The notes beneath the pieces are model-generated. The model had not been told where the DNA came from. It saw nothing but the letters and a program-made list of their open reading frames with translations, and did no database searches. Below are positions 18,350 to 27,545 of a stretch of 64,000 nt of DNA, in pieces. The position numbers were made by a program, and so were the translations under genes. The stretch covers positions 1 through 64,000 of the forward strand of contig JANWVV010000006.1 of the NCBI GenBank assembly GCA_025055795.1, written 5' to 3'. Position 1 is the first letter of the stretch. The number at the start of each line of letters is the position of its first letter. Source of the DNA: Gemmataceae bacterium (GTDB taxonomy: Bacteria > Planctomycetota > Planctomycetia > Gemmatales > Gemmataceae).

Positions 18350-18408
18350 AAAATTTGGAGCAAACTCCTTACAGGGAAGAAGGCAGGACGTATGAAATCG
18401 ATATATGT

Positions 18409-19632
18409 TCAGAGCATGCCGCCGTTGATGTGAATGGTCTGGCCGGTCACGTAGCTGGCCTCGGGACTAGCTAACCAAATGGCGGCGGCAGCGACATCTT
18501 CCGGCAAACCCCAGCGGGCTAAGAGGGTCTCCCGACGCACCCGCTCCTGCCAATATTGTGAAGCCATTTCGCCCCATGCTGTGCGAATCCAACCCGGGGC
18601 TATGCAGTTAACCCGCACTTCAGGTGCCAGACTACGCGCTAAACTTCGGGTAAATGCCATTACTGCTGCTTTGGTGGCAGCAAAAAGCTGACCACTATCG
18701 CCTTCCATGCCCGTTTCAGCCTGGTCCCAGCCGATGGTCAAAATGCACCCGTGCCCCCGCTCTTTCATCCGTTGCCCGATGAGCCGAGCCAACACTATCG
18801 TGGCCCGCACGTCCACAGCCCAAAGCGCCTCGAGCTTCTGCTCAAAAGGCCAATGAGCCGCTGACCCCGTCAAAACATCAACACCAGCATTACAAACCAA
18901 AATGTCCAAGCCTTCGCTCCCCCACGCGCTCGCGGCAAGCGTATTTACTGCTGCTGGATCACTCAGATCGGCCCCAAACACCCCATTGCCGTCGCCAACG
19001 GGATGGCGACCGTGCCGCAATACCGTCGCCCCCTCCCGCTCAAAGGCCGCGGCAATCGCCGCTCCAATCCCTCGGGTAGAACCGGTGACCAAGGCTCGTT
19101 GGCCGCGTAATCGCCCGTGACCTTGCGATCGTACCAACTGATAGGGACGCACTGTCGCTCGGGCATCCGCCGATAAACCAGCAACTAGCTCGCTGACTGT
19201 GCACTGCAACTGAGGATGAAACCAGTCGCCAGCTATGTCGGCCAAGGGGATTAACACAAAAGGCCGCTCTGCCAAGCGAGGATGAGGTAAGGTGAGTTCT
19301 GGCGTAGACAGGATCAGTTGATCGTAGAACAGAAGATCGAGATCGATAGTTCTGGGGGCATGGCGTTGGTCTCGAACACGCCCTAATCGGCGCTCGATGG
19401 CCAACAACCGGCAGAGCACCTCGTGCGGGGGGAGTTCCGTCTCGATCAAAGCTACTGCATTCAGGAAATTGGCAGAGTCAGGGGGACAATCAATCGGTGT
19501 AGTTTCGTAGATCGGGGAGCAGGCAACAAGACGGAGACCGGGCTCCGCACGCAATCGCCGTAGAGCAGTCTGCAGGTAATCTTCCCGATCACCCAAGTTG
19601 CTGCCTAGTGCCACAGCGACGCGGGATGCCAT
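18409..19632 (-). CDS. HPPK (FolK) fused to a short-chain dehydrogenase/reductase
   Basis: Residues about 1-160 are 6-hydroxymethyl-7,8-dihydropterin pyrophosphokinase, which makes the activated pterin for dihydropteroate synthase; motifs ALGSNLGDRE and APRTIDLDLLFYD are intact. From about residue 175 a complete SDR follows: TGSTRGIG nucleotide-binding loop, CNAG, VNCIAPGWI and a VTGQTIHINGG end. The SDR catalytic region is altered. The usual Tyr of YxxxK is Phe (LFAATK, codon 18682-18684), and the Ser-equivalent is replaced within TIGWDQ. By position the SDR half may be a FolM/PTR1-like pterin reductase, which would keep it in folate synthesis. ATG at 19632 is preferred to an upstream TTG. 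Confidence 0.85.
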   Translation of the reverse strand: MASRVAVALGSNLGDREDYLQTALRRLRAEPGLRLVACSPIYETTPIDCPPDSANFLNAVALIETELPPHEVLCRLLAIERRLGRVRDQRHAPRTIDLDLLFYDQLILSTPELTLPHPRLAERPFVLIPLADIAGDWFHPQLQCTVSELVAGLSADARATVRPYQLVRSQGHGRLRGQRALVTGSTRGIGAAIAAAFEREGATVLRHGRHPVGDGNGVFGADLSDPAAVNTLAASAWGSEGLDILVCNAGVDVLTGSAAHWPFEQKLEALWAVDVRATIVLARLIGQRMKERGHGCILTIGWDQAETGMEGDSGQLFAATKAAVMAFTRSLARSLAPEVRVNCIAPGWIRTAWGEMASQYWQERVRRETLLARWGLPEDVAAAAIWLASPEASYVTGQTIHINGGML

Positions 19633-19677
19633 ACGGACACGCAAGTAAAAGACCGCTCGGTGAGGAGTGACCGCATG

Positions 19678-19941
19678 TTACTTCTTTGCCGGCGGGGTGG
19701 ATTTGGCGGCTGTGCCGGCGGACGCGGCCGTCCCTGCTGTAGCAGTCGCTGCCGCTTCCTCCTTCTTGGACCGCTTCTTCAGCACCACCTTCTGCACCCG
19801 TGTTTTGGGCAGGCCATACGGACTGCGTCCTTCTGTCCAAGTGCCATCAGCCATCATCTTGAGCACACGTTCAGCACGAGTCAGCACGCAGCGAACCTGT
19901 GTCTTACCCCCGCGACGCTTCAAACTTTTATCGATCGACAT
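19678..19941 (-). CDS. PVC-superphylum small basic protein
   Basis: The first about 55 residues (SIDKSLKRRGG, SVLTRAER-like VLTRAERVLKMM, YGLPKTR) match the conserved small basic protein family found in Chlamydiae, Verrucomicrobia and Planctomycetes (TIGR04137 as I recall it). A role with RNA or ribosomes has been proposed for the family. The last about 30 residues are an Ala/Thr/Lys-rich tail that the core family lacks, resembling the disordered tails of nucleic-acid-binding proteins. The net charge is strongly positive. It is 45 bases upstream of the HPPK-SDR gene on the same strand and divergent from larA. Confidence 0.88.
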   Translation of the reverse strand: MSIDKSLKRRGGKTQVRCVLTRAERVLKMMADGTWTEGRSPYGLPKTRVQKVVLKKRSKKEEAAATATAGTAASAGTAAKSTPPAKK

Positions 19942-20100
19942 GCTCGTTCTCCATCGTACGGATTAAAATTACTTAGCTGCCTGTGATGCCTGAATACGTA
20001 AGATGTAACACTATAACAGTATCGGGGCTATGGCAAGGCAATCAATCACCTTGCATCAACCATCCCAACAGCACACCACAATTTTGTTCACACAGAGGCT

Positions 20101-21381
20101 ATGAAAGTTAAACTCGATTACGGTAAGACCGGTCTGGAAGTCACCTTGCCCGACGAGCGGTTGATTGGGCCGCCTTTGAGCATCCGGCCGGTCCCCCCGC
20201 TCCCTGACCCATCGGCAGCCATTGAACGCAGCCTTCGCGAACCGATCGGCACCCTGCCCTTGGCAGAATTGGCCCGAGGTAAACGCACGGCCTGCGTGGT
20301 TGTGTGCGACATTACCCGCCCTGTGCCTAATCAGTTGATCCTACCCCCACTGCTCAGAACAATCGAGGAAGCGGGTGTGCCTCGAGACGGCATCACTATT
20401 CTCATTGCGACTGGCCTGCACCGGCCCAACCTGGGCGACGAACTGGTCGAACTGCTCGGCGAACAGATCGTTCGTCAATACCGTTGCGAAAATCATTACG
20501 GAAAGCGTCTGGACGAACACGAGTATCTGGGAACCACCCCTAACGGAGTACCCGTCTGGATCGATAAGCGGTACACTCGGGCCGAGTTGAAAATTACTAC
20601 GGGGTTGATCGAACCACACCTGATGGCTGGATTTTCCGGAGGCCGCAAGGTGATCTGTCCGGGCATTGCGGCCCTGGAAACGGTCAAAGTCTGGCACGGC
20701 CCGCGGTTTCTCGAGCATCCTAAGGCGGACTGCGGCATTCTCGAAGGTAATCCGGTCCATGAAGAAAACACCCGTATCGCCCTGATGACCGGCTGCGATT
20801 TTATCGTGAACGTCTGCATTGATGGGCAGCGTCGGATCACCGGGGTTTGGTCCGGTGACATGATCCAAGCCTGGGAACAAGGCGTGCGTTTCTGCCGGGA
20901 CGTGGTGGCCGCTGGGGTCCCTCATCCGGTGGACATCGTCGTAACAAGTTGCGCCGGCTACCCCTTGGACACCACCTGGTATCAGGCGGTCAAAGGCCTC
21001 ACAGGTGCGCTGCCGATTGTTAAACCCGGGGGCACAATCATCCTGGCTGCCAGTCTGACCGAAGGACTAGGAAGTCCGGAATTCCAGCAGCTTATCCGCG
21101 AGAATCCCGATCTGCAGGCCTTCAAAAAGCGGATTCTGGAAACGGACTACTTCGTTATGGATCAATGGCAACTCGAAGAGCTTGCTAAGGTACTAGCCAA
21201 GTGCAAAGTGAAGGTCGTCACGCATGGTTTGCCGCCGGAAACTCTCCGAGCGTGCCAGGTAGAACCGGCACCCAGTGTTGAACAAGCCGTCGCAGACTCA
21301 TTGAACGAATACGGTCCCCAGGCCCGCTTGGCTGTTATCCCCAAAGGGCCTTACGTTCTCCCGTACGTCATGACCGCATGA
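20101..21381 (+). CDS. larA: nickel-pincer-dependent racemase (lactate racemase family)
   Basis: LarA interconverts D- and L-2-hydroxyacids using a nickel pincer nucleotide bound to a lysine. The key residues of Lactiplantibacillus LarA are present, shifted by one: His107 (ATGLHRP), His173 (EPHLMAG), the cofactor-binding Lys183 (GGRKVICPG) and His199 (VWHG). The CDITRPVP segment (Asp70, Arg73) is also kept. Length 426 is normal. GAGG precedes the ATG. larC lies 0.8 kb downstream on the same strand. LarA homologues act on many 2-hydroxyacids, so lactate is only one possible substrate. Confidence 0.9.
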   Translation: MKVKLDYGKTGLEVTLPDERLIGPPLSIRPVPPLPDPSAAIERSLREPIGTLPLAELARGKRTACVVVCDITRPVPNQLILPPLLRTIEEAGVPRDGITILIATGLHRPNLGDELVELLGEQIVRQYRCENHYGKRLDEHEYLGTTPNGVPVWIDKRYTRAELKITTGLIEPHLMAGFSGGRKVICPGIAALETVKVWHGPRFLEHPKADCGILEGNPVHEENTRIALMTGCDFIVNVCIDGQRRITGVWSGDMIQAWEQGVRFCRDVVAAGVPHPVDIVVTSCAGYPLDTTWYQAVKGLTGALPIVKPGGTIILAASLTEGLGSPEFQQLIRENPDLQAFKKRILETDYFVMDQWQLEELAKVLAKCKVKVVTHGLPPETLRACQVEPAPSVEQAVADSLNEYGPQARLAVIPKGPYVLPYVMTA

Positions 21382-21813
21382 ACATAACTATTCGCAAGCG
21401 AGAGCCTTAGATGTTGGTGCCCGGCTTGGTGCATCCAAAGAGGGCCGTTTTACATATGATAGCGCACCCTTCTCAGACCAACCAACTGCTTCCTTTCAAC
21501 GCTACTCTGACAACGGTGCCGTGGACACGACAAATCATCGGGAAATGAATCTGACGGACCCTAAACGTGGCCTGTTCATTGGACCGCAACCACTTTTGCC
21601 AGGCATCTTCGGGCTTGGCAAGTGGGATGATTGCCGTCTAACTAGTTCGATCAATATCCGCAACCTGTGACACATCCTTAGCTAGACAGTGGCATCTCTT
21701 GCCACCGCGTTGGTGCGGTTGCATTACGGCGGCCAGGTTCGGGAGAGTGGTCGCCCCTCTTGATTTACGGCTATCTATTGCGATAATTTCTGATGCCAGA
21801 CCAAGGATATCCT
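21382..21813. other. intergenic region upstream of tRNA-Leu
   Basis: No convincing gene in 432 bases. The only identifiable element is the promoter-like pair just before the tRNA, listed separately. A 104-codon minus-strand ORF (21638-21952) runs antisense through the tRNA and is spurious. Confidence 0.5.
21760..21787 (+). promoter_or_regulatory. candidate promoter of tRNA-Leu
   Basis: TTGATT at 21760-21765 and GATAAT at 21782-21787 are spaced by 16 bases and end 26 bases before the mature tRNA 5' end, the expected position for a tRNA promoter. Confidence 0.45.
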
Positions 21814-21897
21814 GCCCGGGTGGCGGAACTGGCAGACGCACCAGCTTGAGGGGCTGGCGAGGGCAACCTCGTGCAGGTTCAAATCCTGTCCCGGGCA
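21814..21897 (+). tRNA. tRNA-Leu (anticodon GAG)
   Basis: An 84-base class II tRNA. The acceptor stem GCCCGGG / CCCGGGC pairs perfectly. The anticodon stem CCAGC/GCTGG holds loop TTGAGGG, giving GAG, which reads CUC and CUU. The long variable arm (CGAGG-GCAA-CCTCG) is typical of tRNA-Leu, and the T-arm has GGTTCAAAT. The discriminator is A. CCA is not encoded. Confidence 0.95.
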
Positions 21898-22213
21898 CTA
21901 AACCAACTCTCAAACCATAGCCTCGGTTCCAGATCACGTCATGACATCCCAAACAGGGGCAAGCTGAGTCAGACGAAAGCTTTCATCAGCCGACTTACAC
22001 GATCCCCTCCTGCCAGGCTCGATCAATGTATGCTATGCATGGGACCTCATCACAGAGGCGACAACATGACCGGCTTTTGTAGGTATTGGCCTTCGCTGGA
22101 TGTCCAGATAGTGGCTACGGCCGTTTCCGCTGTGCAGGCTTGACTCCTACAATCACGATGACCCAGAGAAGTCCGAGTGCATAAGTTCATCTGGGAACAA
22201 GCAGGGAACAGCC
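21898..22213. other. intergenic region between tRNA-Leu and larC
   Basis: The 316 bases hold no supported gene; a 90-codon ORF begins inside the tRNA and is spurious. No nickel-responsive site was recognised. Confidence 0.5.
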
Positions 22214-23512
22214 GTGCGCGTAGCCCATTTTGATTGCTTTAGCGGCATCAGCGGCAACATGGTACTTGGGGCCTTACTGGATGCCGGCGTGCCAATCGAA
22301 CCGATCCAGGCAGCCTTGGCCTCGTTGCAACTTCCACTGCGCCTGGAGGTCCGTACAGTCCAGCGGGCAGGCTTTCGCGCTGTCCACGTCGAGGTGCATG
22401 CCGAAGAGCAACCCAGTCATCATCGTTATGTAGAGGAAATCGAACAGCTCATCCGTCGTGCAGCTGTCACCCCGACTCAGCGTGAATTGGCCCTCAAGAT
22501 CCTTCACCGCTTGGCCCAAGCAGAAAGTCACGTGCATGGTATTGCTGTTGAGCGCGTTCACCTCCACGAAGTAGGGGCCTTGGACAGCATCGCCGACATT
22601 CTCGGTGCTGCCGTGGCTATTGATTTGCTGGGTGTGCAGCAATTTACCAGCAGCCCCGTACCCACAGGGCGAGGAACGGTCCAGACAGCCCATGGTCTGA
22701 TGCCCGTACCAACGCCCGGAACGCTTGCCCTGCTCCAGGGAGTGCCCTTGGCTCCCAGCGACGTCGAGTACGAACTGACAACTCCGACCGGAGCGGCTAT
22801 CCTGACCAGCGTCGTGCAACACTACACCGCGACACCGGCCATGCGTGTGGAACGGGTGGGTCATGGGGCGGGCACCAAAAATTTCCTCGATCGGCCCAAC
22901 ATCCTGCGTGTGTGGGTGGGCGAATCAGCACAGACTCAACCCGGTAACTTTTATGAAGGCGACTTCGTTGTTGTGCTGGAAACCAATCTGGACGATGTTA
23001 CCCCCGAAGTTCTGGCCTATTGCCAGGAACGTTTGTTGCAGCACGGCGCCATGGATGTTTTCATCAGTTCCGGACTGATGAAAAAAGGGCGGCTCGGTTA
23101 CCGCGTGACCGTGTTGGCTCCCCCCGCACTCGTAGCTTCCTTACAAGAAGTGTTGTTCCGCGAAACCGGAACGCTAGGCATTCGCCGAAGCTGGTGCGAA
23201 CGGGTCAAATTACCCCGACAATACGTGCAACATCAGATCGATCGGCATCGCGTGCAATTTTCGCAGGCCCGCTTGCCCGACGGGACACCAGTCGGCAAAC
23301 CGGAATACGAAGATTGTGCACGCACGGCACGGGAAACGAATCTCCCCCTGCGACAGGTGATGCTCGATTGCTATGCCCGCATGGTTTCTCCCTCCTTGGC
23401 TAACAACAACGCACCCCCCATCACAGCCGCCCAGGATGAAGCAACGCCACCATCAACGGAAGTTGCTCAATCGGCTCATGCCGGCCCGACAGGACAACAG
23501 AGCAGTGATTGA
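22214..23512 (+). CDS. larC: nickel pincer cofactor biosynthesis protein LarC
   Basis: Inserts nickel into the pyridinium dithiocarboxylate mononucleotide, the last step in making the LarA cofactor. Family features are the N-terminal FDCFSGISGNM, a His-rich segment (about 73-77), VHLHEVGALDSIADI and ETNLDDVTPEV followed by FISSGLMKKGR. The full protein is read in one frame. In Lactiplantibacillus, larC is split and joined by programmed frameshifting, which is not needed here. The start is a GTG. The last about 40 residues are a low-complexity tail. larB and larE are not in the window. Confidence 0.93.
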   Translation: MRVAHFDCFSGISGNMVLGALLDAGVPIEPIQAALASLQLPLRLEVRTVQRAGFRAVHVEVHAEEQPSHHRYVEEIEQLIRRAAVTPTQRELALKILHRLAQAESHVHGIAVERVHLHEVGALDSIADILGAAVAIDLLGVQQFTSSPVPTGRGTVQTAHGLMPVPTPGTLALLQGVPLAPSDVEYELTTPTGAAILTSVVQHYTATPAMRVERVGHGAGTKNFLDRPNILRVWVGESAQTQPGNFYEGDFVVVLETNLDDVTPEVLAYCQERLLQHGAMDVFISSGLMKKGRLGYRVTVLAPPALVASLQEVLFRETGTLGIRRSWCERVKLPRQYVQHQIDRHRVQFSQARLPDGTPVGKPEYEDCARTARETNLPLRQVMLDCYARMVSPSLANNNAPPITAAQDEATPPSTEVAQSAHAGPTGQQSSD

Positions 23513-23608
23513 CACTCCCTGACGCGTCCACCTACTGTCTGCATATATAGACCACAATCGTTCCAACAGTGTGTCGCCCTCGTTCCCTGGTGCCTTCAGG
23601 TTGCTGCC

Positions 23609-26317
23609 ATGCTGACATCGCGTGAAATCCGCCAGCAGTTTATCGACTTTTTCTGCCAAAGGCACGAGCATGTTTTCGTGCCTTCCTCGCCTGTGGTGCC
23701 TGTTAACGATCCGACGCTGCTATTTACCAACGCGGGCATGAACCAATTCAAACCCTTCTTCCTCGGAACGGAAAAGCCACCCTACAAGCGGGTCGCTAAC
23801 ACGCAGAAGTGCATCCGGGCAGGAGGCAAGCACAACGACCTGGATGACGTCGGCAAGGATACCTACCACCATACCTTTTTCGAAATGCTGGGGAACTGGA
23901 GTTTCGGTGACTATTTCAAAAAGGAGGCCATTACTTGGGCTTGGGAACTACTAACTGAAGTATGGCAGCTGGACCCGGACCGGCTGCACGTTACCGTCTT
24001 CGAAGGCGATAGCGACAATCATATCCCGCGGGATGACGAAGCGGCTGCCTATTGGCAGAGCGTGGGCGTTCCCCGGGAGCGTATCCACTACGGCAGCAAA
24101 AAAGACAATTTCTGGGAAATGGGTGACACGGGACCATGTGGACCGTGCACAGAAATCCATTACGATCGCACGCCCGACAAAAGTGGCAGTCAACTTGTTA
24201 ACCGGGGCACCGATCGCGTCATCGAAATCTGGAACCTGGTGTTTATCCAATTCAATCGCAACGAGGATCAAACTCTCACACCGCTTCCAGCCCGACATGT
24301 CGATACGGGCATGGGCTTCGAGCGTATTTGTGCTGTTCTGCAGGGAAAGGAGAGCAATTACGACACAGACGTATTCACTCCACTGTTTGCAGCAATCAAG
24401 GACGTTACTGGTGCCGCACCTTATGGAGGACGCTTGGATGACCTGAAAGATGTCGCCTACCGCGTTATTGCTGATCACATCCGCACATTGACGTTCGCGC
24501 TGACAGACGGGGCAGCCATCGGAAACGTGGGACGGGATTATGTGTTGCGGCGTATTCTCCGTCGGGCGGAGCGCTATGGCGTCCAGTATCTTGGCACGCA
24601 GGAACCTTTTCTGTATCGTTTGGTCCCTGTTCTGGTTGAACAGATGGGGGACGTTTTCCCCGAATTGCGACGGCAGCCAGACCACGTCCAGGAACAGATT
24701 CGGGAGGAAGAAAAATCATTTCTACGCACCTTGCATCGGGGTTTGAAGCTATTCGAGCGGATTGCCGAGGAAACGCGGCAAGCCGGTCGTGCAACGATTA
24801 GCGGAGAAGATGCCTTCAAGCTACATGACACCTACGGGTTGTTTATCGACATCACGCAACAGATGGCAGCAGAGCAAGGATTAGGGGTGGACGTGGCTGG
24901 CTTTGAGCAAGCCATGGAGCAAGCCCGTGCTAAAGCCCGTGAGGCGGGCAAGAAGGTCCATATTTCTGCAGTCAGCGGGGAACTAGTCCCCACCGATGAT
25001 CATTACAAGTATCTGCCAGAACCACTGCATGCCCGGGTTATCGGCTGGCTCCAGGATAATCAAGTGATAACGGACGGCGTCCTGCAGGCGGGGGCCAAAA
25101 CGGCTCTGCTACTCGATCGTACCAATTTCTATGCGGAACAAGGTGGCCAGGTCGGCGACACGGGTTGGATCCGCATTCCGCACGATGGGGCCGTTTTTGT
25201 AGTTGAAGATACGCAACGCCTCGGCGATAGCGTTCTGCACATCGGCACCTTACAACAAGGGGAACTGCGCCCCGGTGTGGAGGTGGAAGCCATTTACGAC
25301 GCCCCGCGGCGGTTAGCTATCATGCGCAATCATACCGCCACTCACCTGCTCAACTTTGCCTTGCGTCGGGTATTGGGAAGCCACGTCGAACAGCGTGGCT
25401 CATTGGTGGACGACAACAAAACCCGCTTCGATTTCAGTCATGACAAACCCCTGACTGCCGAACAGTTACGGCAAATCGAACATATCGTCAACGAGTTTAT
25501 CCAGCGTGATGAGCCAGTGATAGCAGTGTATAAGCCGTTGGCAGCAGCTCGGGAAATTCCCGGGGTACGAGCCGTGTTTGGGGAAAAGTACCCCGATCCT
25601 GTGCGAGTGGTCATCGTCGGCACGCACTCACCGGAGCGGGTCACGGTGGACCACCCGACAGAGTTTTGCGGGGGTACCCACGTGGCCCATACCGGACAGA
25701 TCGGGTGCTTCAAGATTGTGTCTCAAGAGGCCGTCGCCAAGGGAGTGCGTCGGCTGACCGCTGTTACTGGACCAGCGGCTTTCACCCTGTGGCAGACTCG
25801 GGCCTATCTGCTAGAAGATCTAGCCCTGCAGTTACAATGTCGCCCCGAAGAAGTCCCTCAACGGGTTGCTCAGTTGCAGGAGCAAATGAAAAAGCTGCAG
25901 GAACAATGGAAAAAGGGGAACGTATCGGACCTGACAGCCGTTGTCGATCGCCTGATGACAGAGGCCCCCGTTATCCAGCAGAGCCGTTTAGTTGTAGGGC
26001 AACTCCCAGCCGATACCGCTGCGGAAGCAGTTCGGATGCAGGTCGATCGCCTACGCAAGAAACTTCCTTCTGCCCTGGTAGTGTTCGGATGGGTAGAAGC
26101 CGACTCCAAGGTGCCACTGATCGTCGCCGTGACTTCCGATCTAGTCCAAAAGGGTGTCAAGGCCAACGAGCTAGTCAAACCGCTGGCTGAGGTGGTGGGC
26201 GGCGGTGGTGGGGGCCGACCCGACTTTGCCCAAGCCGGCGGCAAGTGGCCAGACAAACTAGCCACTGCGTTAGAGTTGGCCCGCCAGCTCGGACGACAAC
26301 GCTTAGAGCAGATCTGA
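23609..26317 (+). CDS. alaS: alanyl-tRNA synthetase
   Basis: Charges tRNA-Ala in the cytoplasm. The 902 residues include all domains: the class II catalytic core at the N-terminus (FTNAGMNQFKPFFLG; FEMLGNWSFGDYFK), the tRNA-recognition region, the editing domain with the zinc motif NHTATHLL (about 574-581) and CGGTHV (about 687), and the C-Ala domain with a glycine-rich GGGGGGRPDFAQAGG end. It starts at ATG 23609, 96 bases after larC on the same strand. Confidence 0.97.
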   Translation: MLTSREIRQQFIDFFCQRHEHVFVPSSPVVPVNDPTLLFTNAGMNQFKPFFLGTEKPPYKRVANTQKCIRAGGKHNDLDDVGKDTYHHTFFEMLGNWSFGDYFKKEAITWAWELLTEVWQLDPDRLHVTVFEGDSDNHIPRDDEAAAYWQSVGVPRERIHYGSKKDNFWEMGDTGPCGPCTEIHYDRTPDKSGSQLVNRGTDRVIEIWNLVFIQFNRNEDQTLTPLPARHVDTGMGFERICAVLQGKESNYDTDVFTPLFAAIKDVTGAAPYGGRLDDLKDVAYRVIADHIRTLTFALTDGAAIGNVGRDYVLRRILRRAERYGVQYLGTQEPFLYRLVPVLVEQMGDVFPELRRQPDHVQEQIREEEKSFLRTLHRGLKLFERIAEETRQAGRATISGEDAFKLHDTYGLFIDITQQMAAEQGLGVDVAGFEQAMEQARAKAREAGKKVHISAVSGELVPTDDHYKYLPEPLHARVIGWLQDNQVITDGVLQAGAKTALLLDRTNFYAEQGGQVGDTGWIRIPHDGAVFVVEDTQRLGDSVLHIGTLQQGELRPGVEVEAIYDAPRRLAIMRNHTATHLLNFALRRVLGSHVEQRGSLVDDNKTRFDFSHDKPLTAEQLRQIEHIVNEFIQRDEPVIAVYKPLAAAREIPGVRAVFGEKYPDPVRVVIVGTHSPERVTVDHPTEFCGGTHVAHTGQIGCFKIVSQEAVAKGVRRLTAVTGPAAFTLWQTRAYLLEDLALQLQCRPEEVPQRVAQLQEQMKKLQEQWKKGNVSDLTAVVDRLMTEAPVIQQSRLVVGQLPADTAAEAVRMQVDRLRKKLPSALVVFGWVEADSKVPLIVAVTSDLVQKGVKANELVKPLAEVVGGGGGGRPDFAQAGGKWPDKLATALELARQLGRQRLEQI

Positions 26318-26402
26318 ACGTTTTTCCTGAATCTTTTCCCACTTGTCACAAGTTCAGATAGAACTCCTGTTGCATAACTAAACCACTTTCAGGGCACTAT
26401 AC

Positions 26403-27239
26403 CTAGGCCGCTTTGATCATCGACTTGTTGCGTGATCGCGCGACCAGTTGTTCGCTAAATTCCAAGGCTTGCAGCCGTTTACGAATCTGGTCCGCATAGG
26501 CCTCGGATAACTCACACCCCCAATAGCGGCGACCCAGTCGTCGGGCGACGGCTAGCGTTGTTCCGCTACCAGCAAACGGGTCCACCACTAGATCACCCGG
26601 CTGGGTGGCCACACGGACAATTCGTTCCAACACGGCTTCCGGCATCTGACAAGGATGGCCGGTACGCTCCCGGAAGGTACCACATACCCGGGGAACATAC
26701 CAGGTATCCTGATCAGGCCGGAAATGTTTATGACTTTCCTGTGGGCGGAGAACCCAGACGTCGTCGGGCAGCTTCCCCTTCGGATTGGCACGGGGGTCTG
26801 CGTATGTGGTCAGCCGGGCACTTGGGACGCGAATGGCATCGGCATTAAACGTGCAACGTTTGGCATCTCGCACGTAGTAAAGAATGTGGGTATGTGAACG
26901 CGAAAATTTCCTGGTACAGGCTACGCCGAATGTGTAATGCCAAATTACCCAATTTCTTAGGGTTAACCCCAATTGGTCAAGGCGTACCTTGTACTCGGCA
27001 GCATATTCGTCGCCGATGGCCAACCACAATGAACCCGTAGGTTTGACAAGCCGGACCGCCTCCTTCAGCCACTGCTCGGCCCAGGTCAGGTACTCTGTAC
27101 GAGAGCGCCGGTCATTGTACACATCATAGTCGTATCCAATGTTGAAAGGTGGATCGGCAAAAACAAGATCGGCACACGCAGAGGGCAATTGACGCATCCA
27201 TACCACGCAATCGCCGACGCATACGGTGTTGATCTCCAT
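26403..27239 (-). CDS. orphan DNA methyltransferase (beta-type N6-adenine/N4-cytosine)
   Basis: An S-adenosylmethionine-dependent DNA methylase of 278 residues. Catalytic motif IV is DPPF at 29-32, and the SAM-binding motif I FAGSGTT is at 222-228. Catalytic motif before SAM motif is the beta-class order. DPPF suits N6-adenine or N4-cytosine methylation; the base and target sequence cannot be read from the protein. No restriction endonuclease or specificity gene lies beside it, so it is probably a solitary epigenetic methylase. The start is ATG at 27239. Confidence 0.88.
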   Translation of the reverse strand: MEINTVCVGDCVVWMRQLPSACADLVFADPPFNIGYDYDVYNDRRSRTEYLTWAEQWLKEAVRLVKPTGSLWLAIGDEYAAEYKVRLDQLGLTLRNWVIWHYTFGVACTRKFSRSHTHILYYVRDAKRCTFNADAIRVPSARLTTYADPRANPKGKLPDDVWVLRPQESHKHFRPDQDTWYVPRVCGTFRERTGHPCQMPEAVLERIVRVATQPGDLVVDPFAGSGTTLAVARRLGRRYWGCELSEAYADQIRKRLQALEFSEQLVARSRNKSMIKAA

Positions 27240-27545
27240 ACAAGCCGGACTCCTTCCCTGGCGGTGAGGGCCATATCCTGGGTGCCATTACGTGCACTTA
27301 CCCCTGTCCCAGCTCAACCCTTGTGGGACCGTTTGCTGGGTCAGGCGATGTTATCGGGACTTGGCTCCTGCTGCCTAAAAATGGCTCAGGAACCAGCCTC
27401 GAGCCAGAAAATAAGCATGTCCCCCGACAATTTGGCAAGATCTGTCTGGCGGACGGCAATCCTACCAGTTGAATATGCCGTTTCTTCCTGAAATGAGTCC
27501 TGCTCCCGGGGCTACACCAGCTAAACGGCGTGCAGTGGAGGGAAT
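27240..27545. other. intergenic region, no gene seen
   Basis: About 306 bases between two minus-strand genes. Overlapping ORFs on both strands have no protein character and I see no clear terminator. Confidence 0.45.

Noticed and set aside
23951-24685. 244-codon ORF antisense to alaS
   Set aside because: Lies wholly inside the alaS catalytic region in another frame; a product of codon bias.
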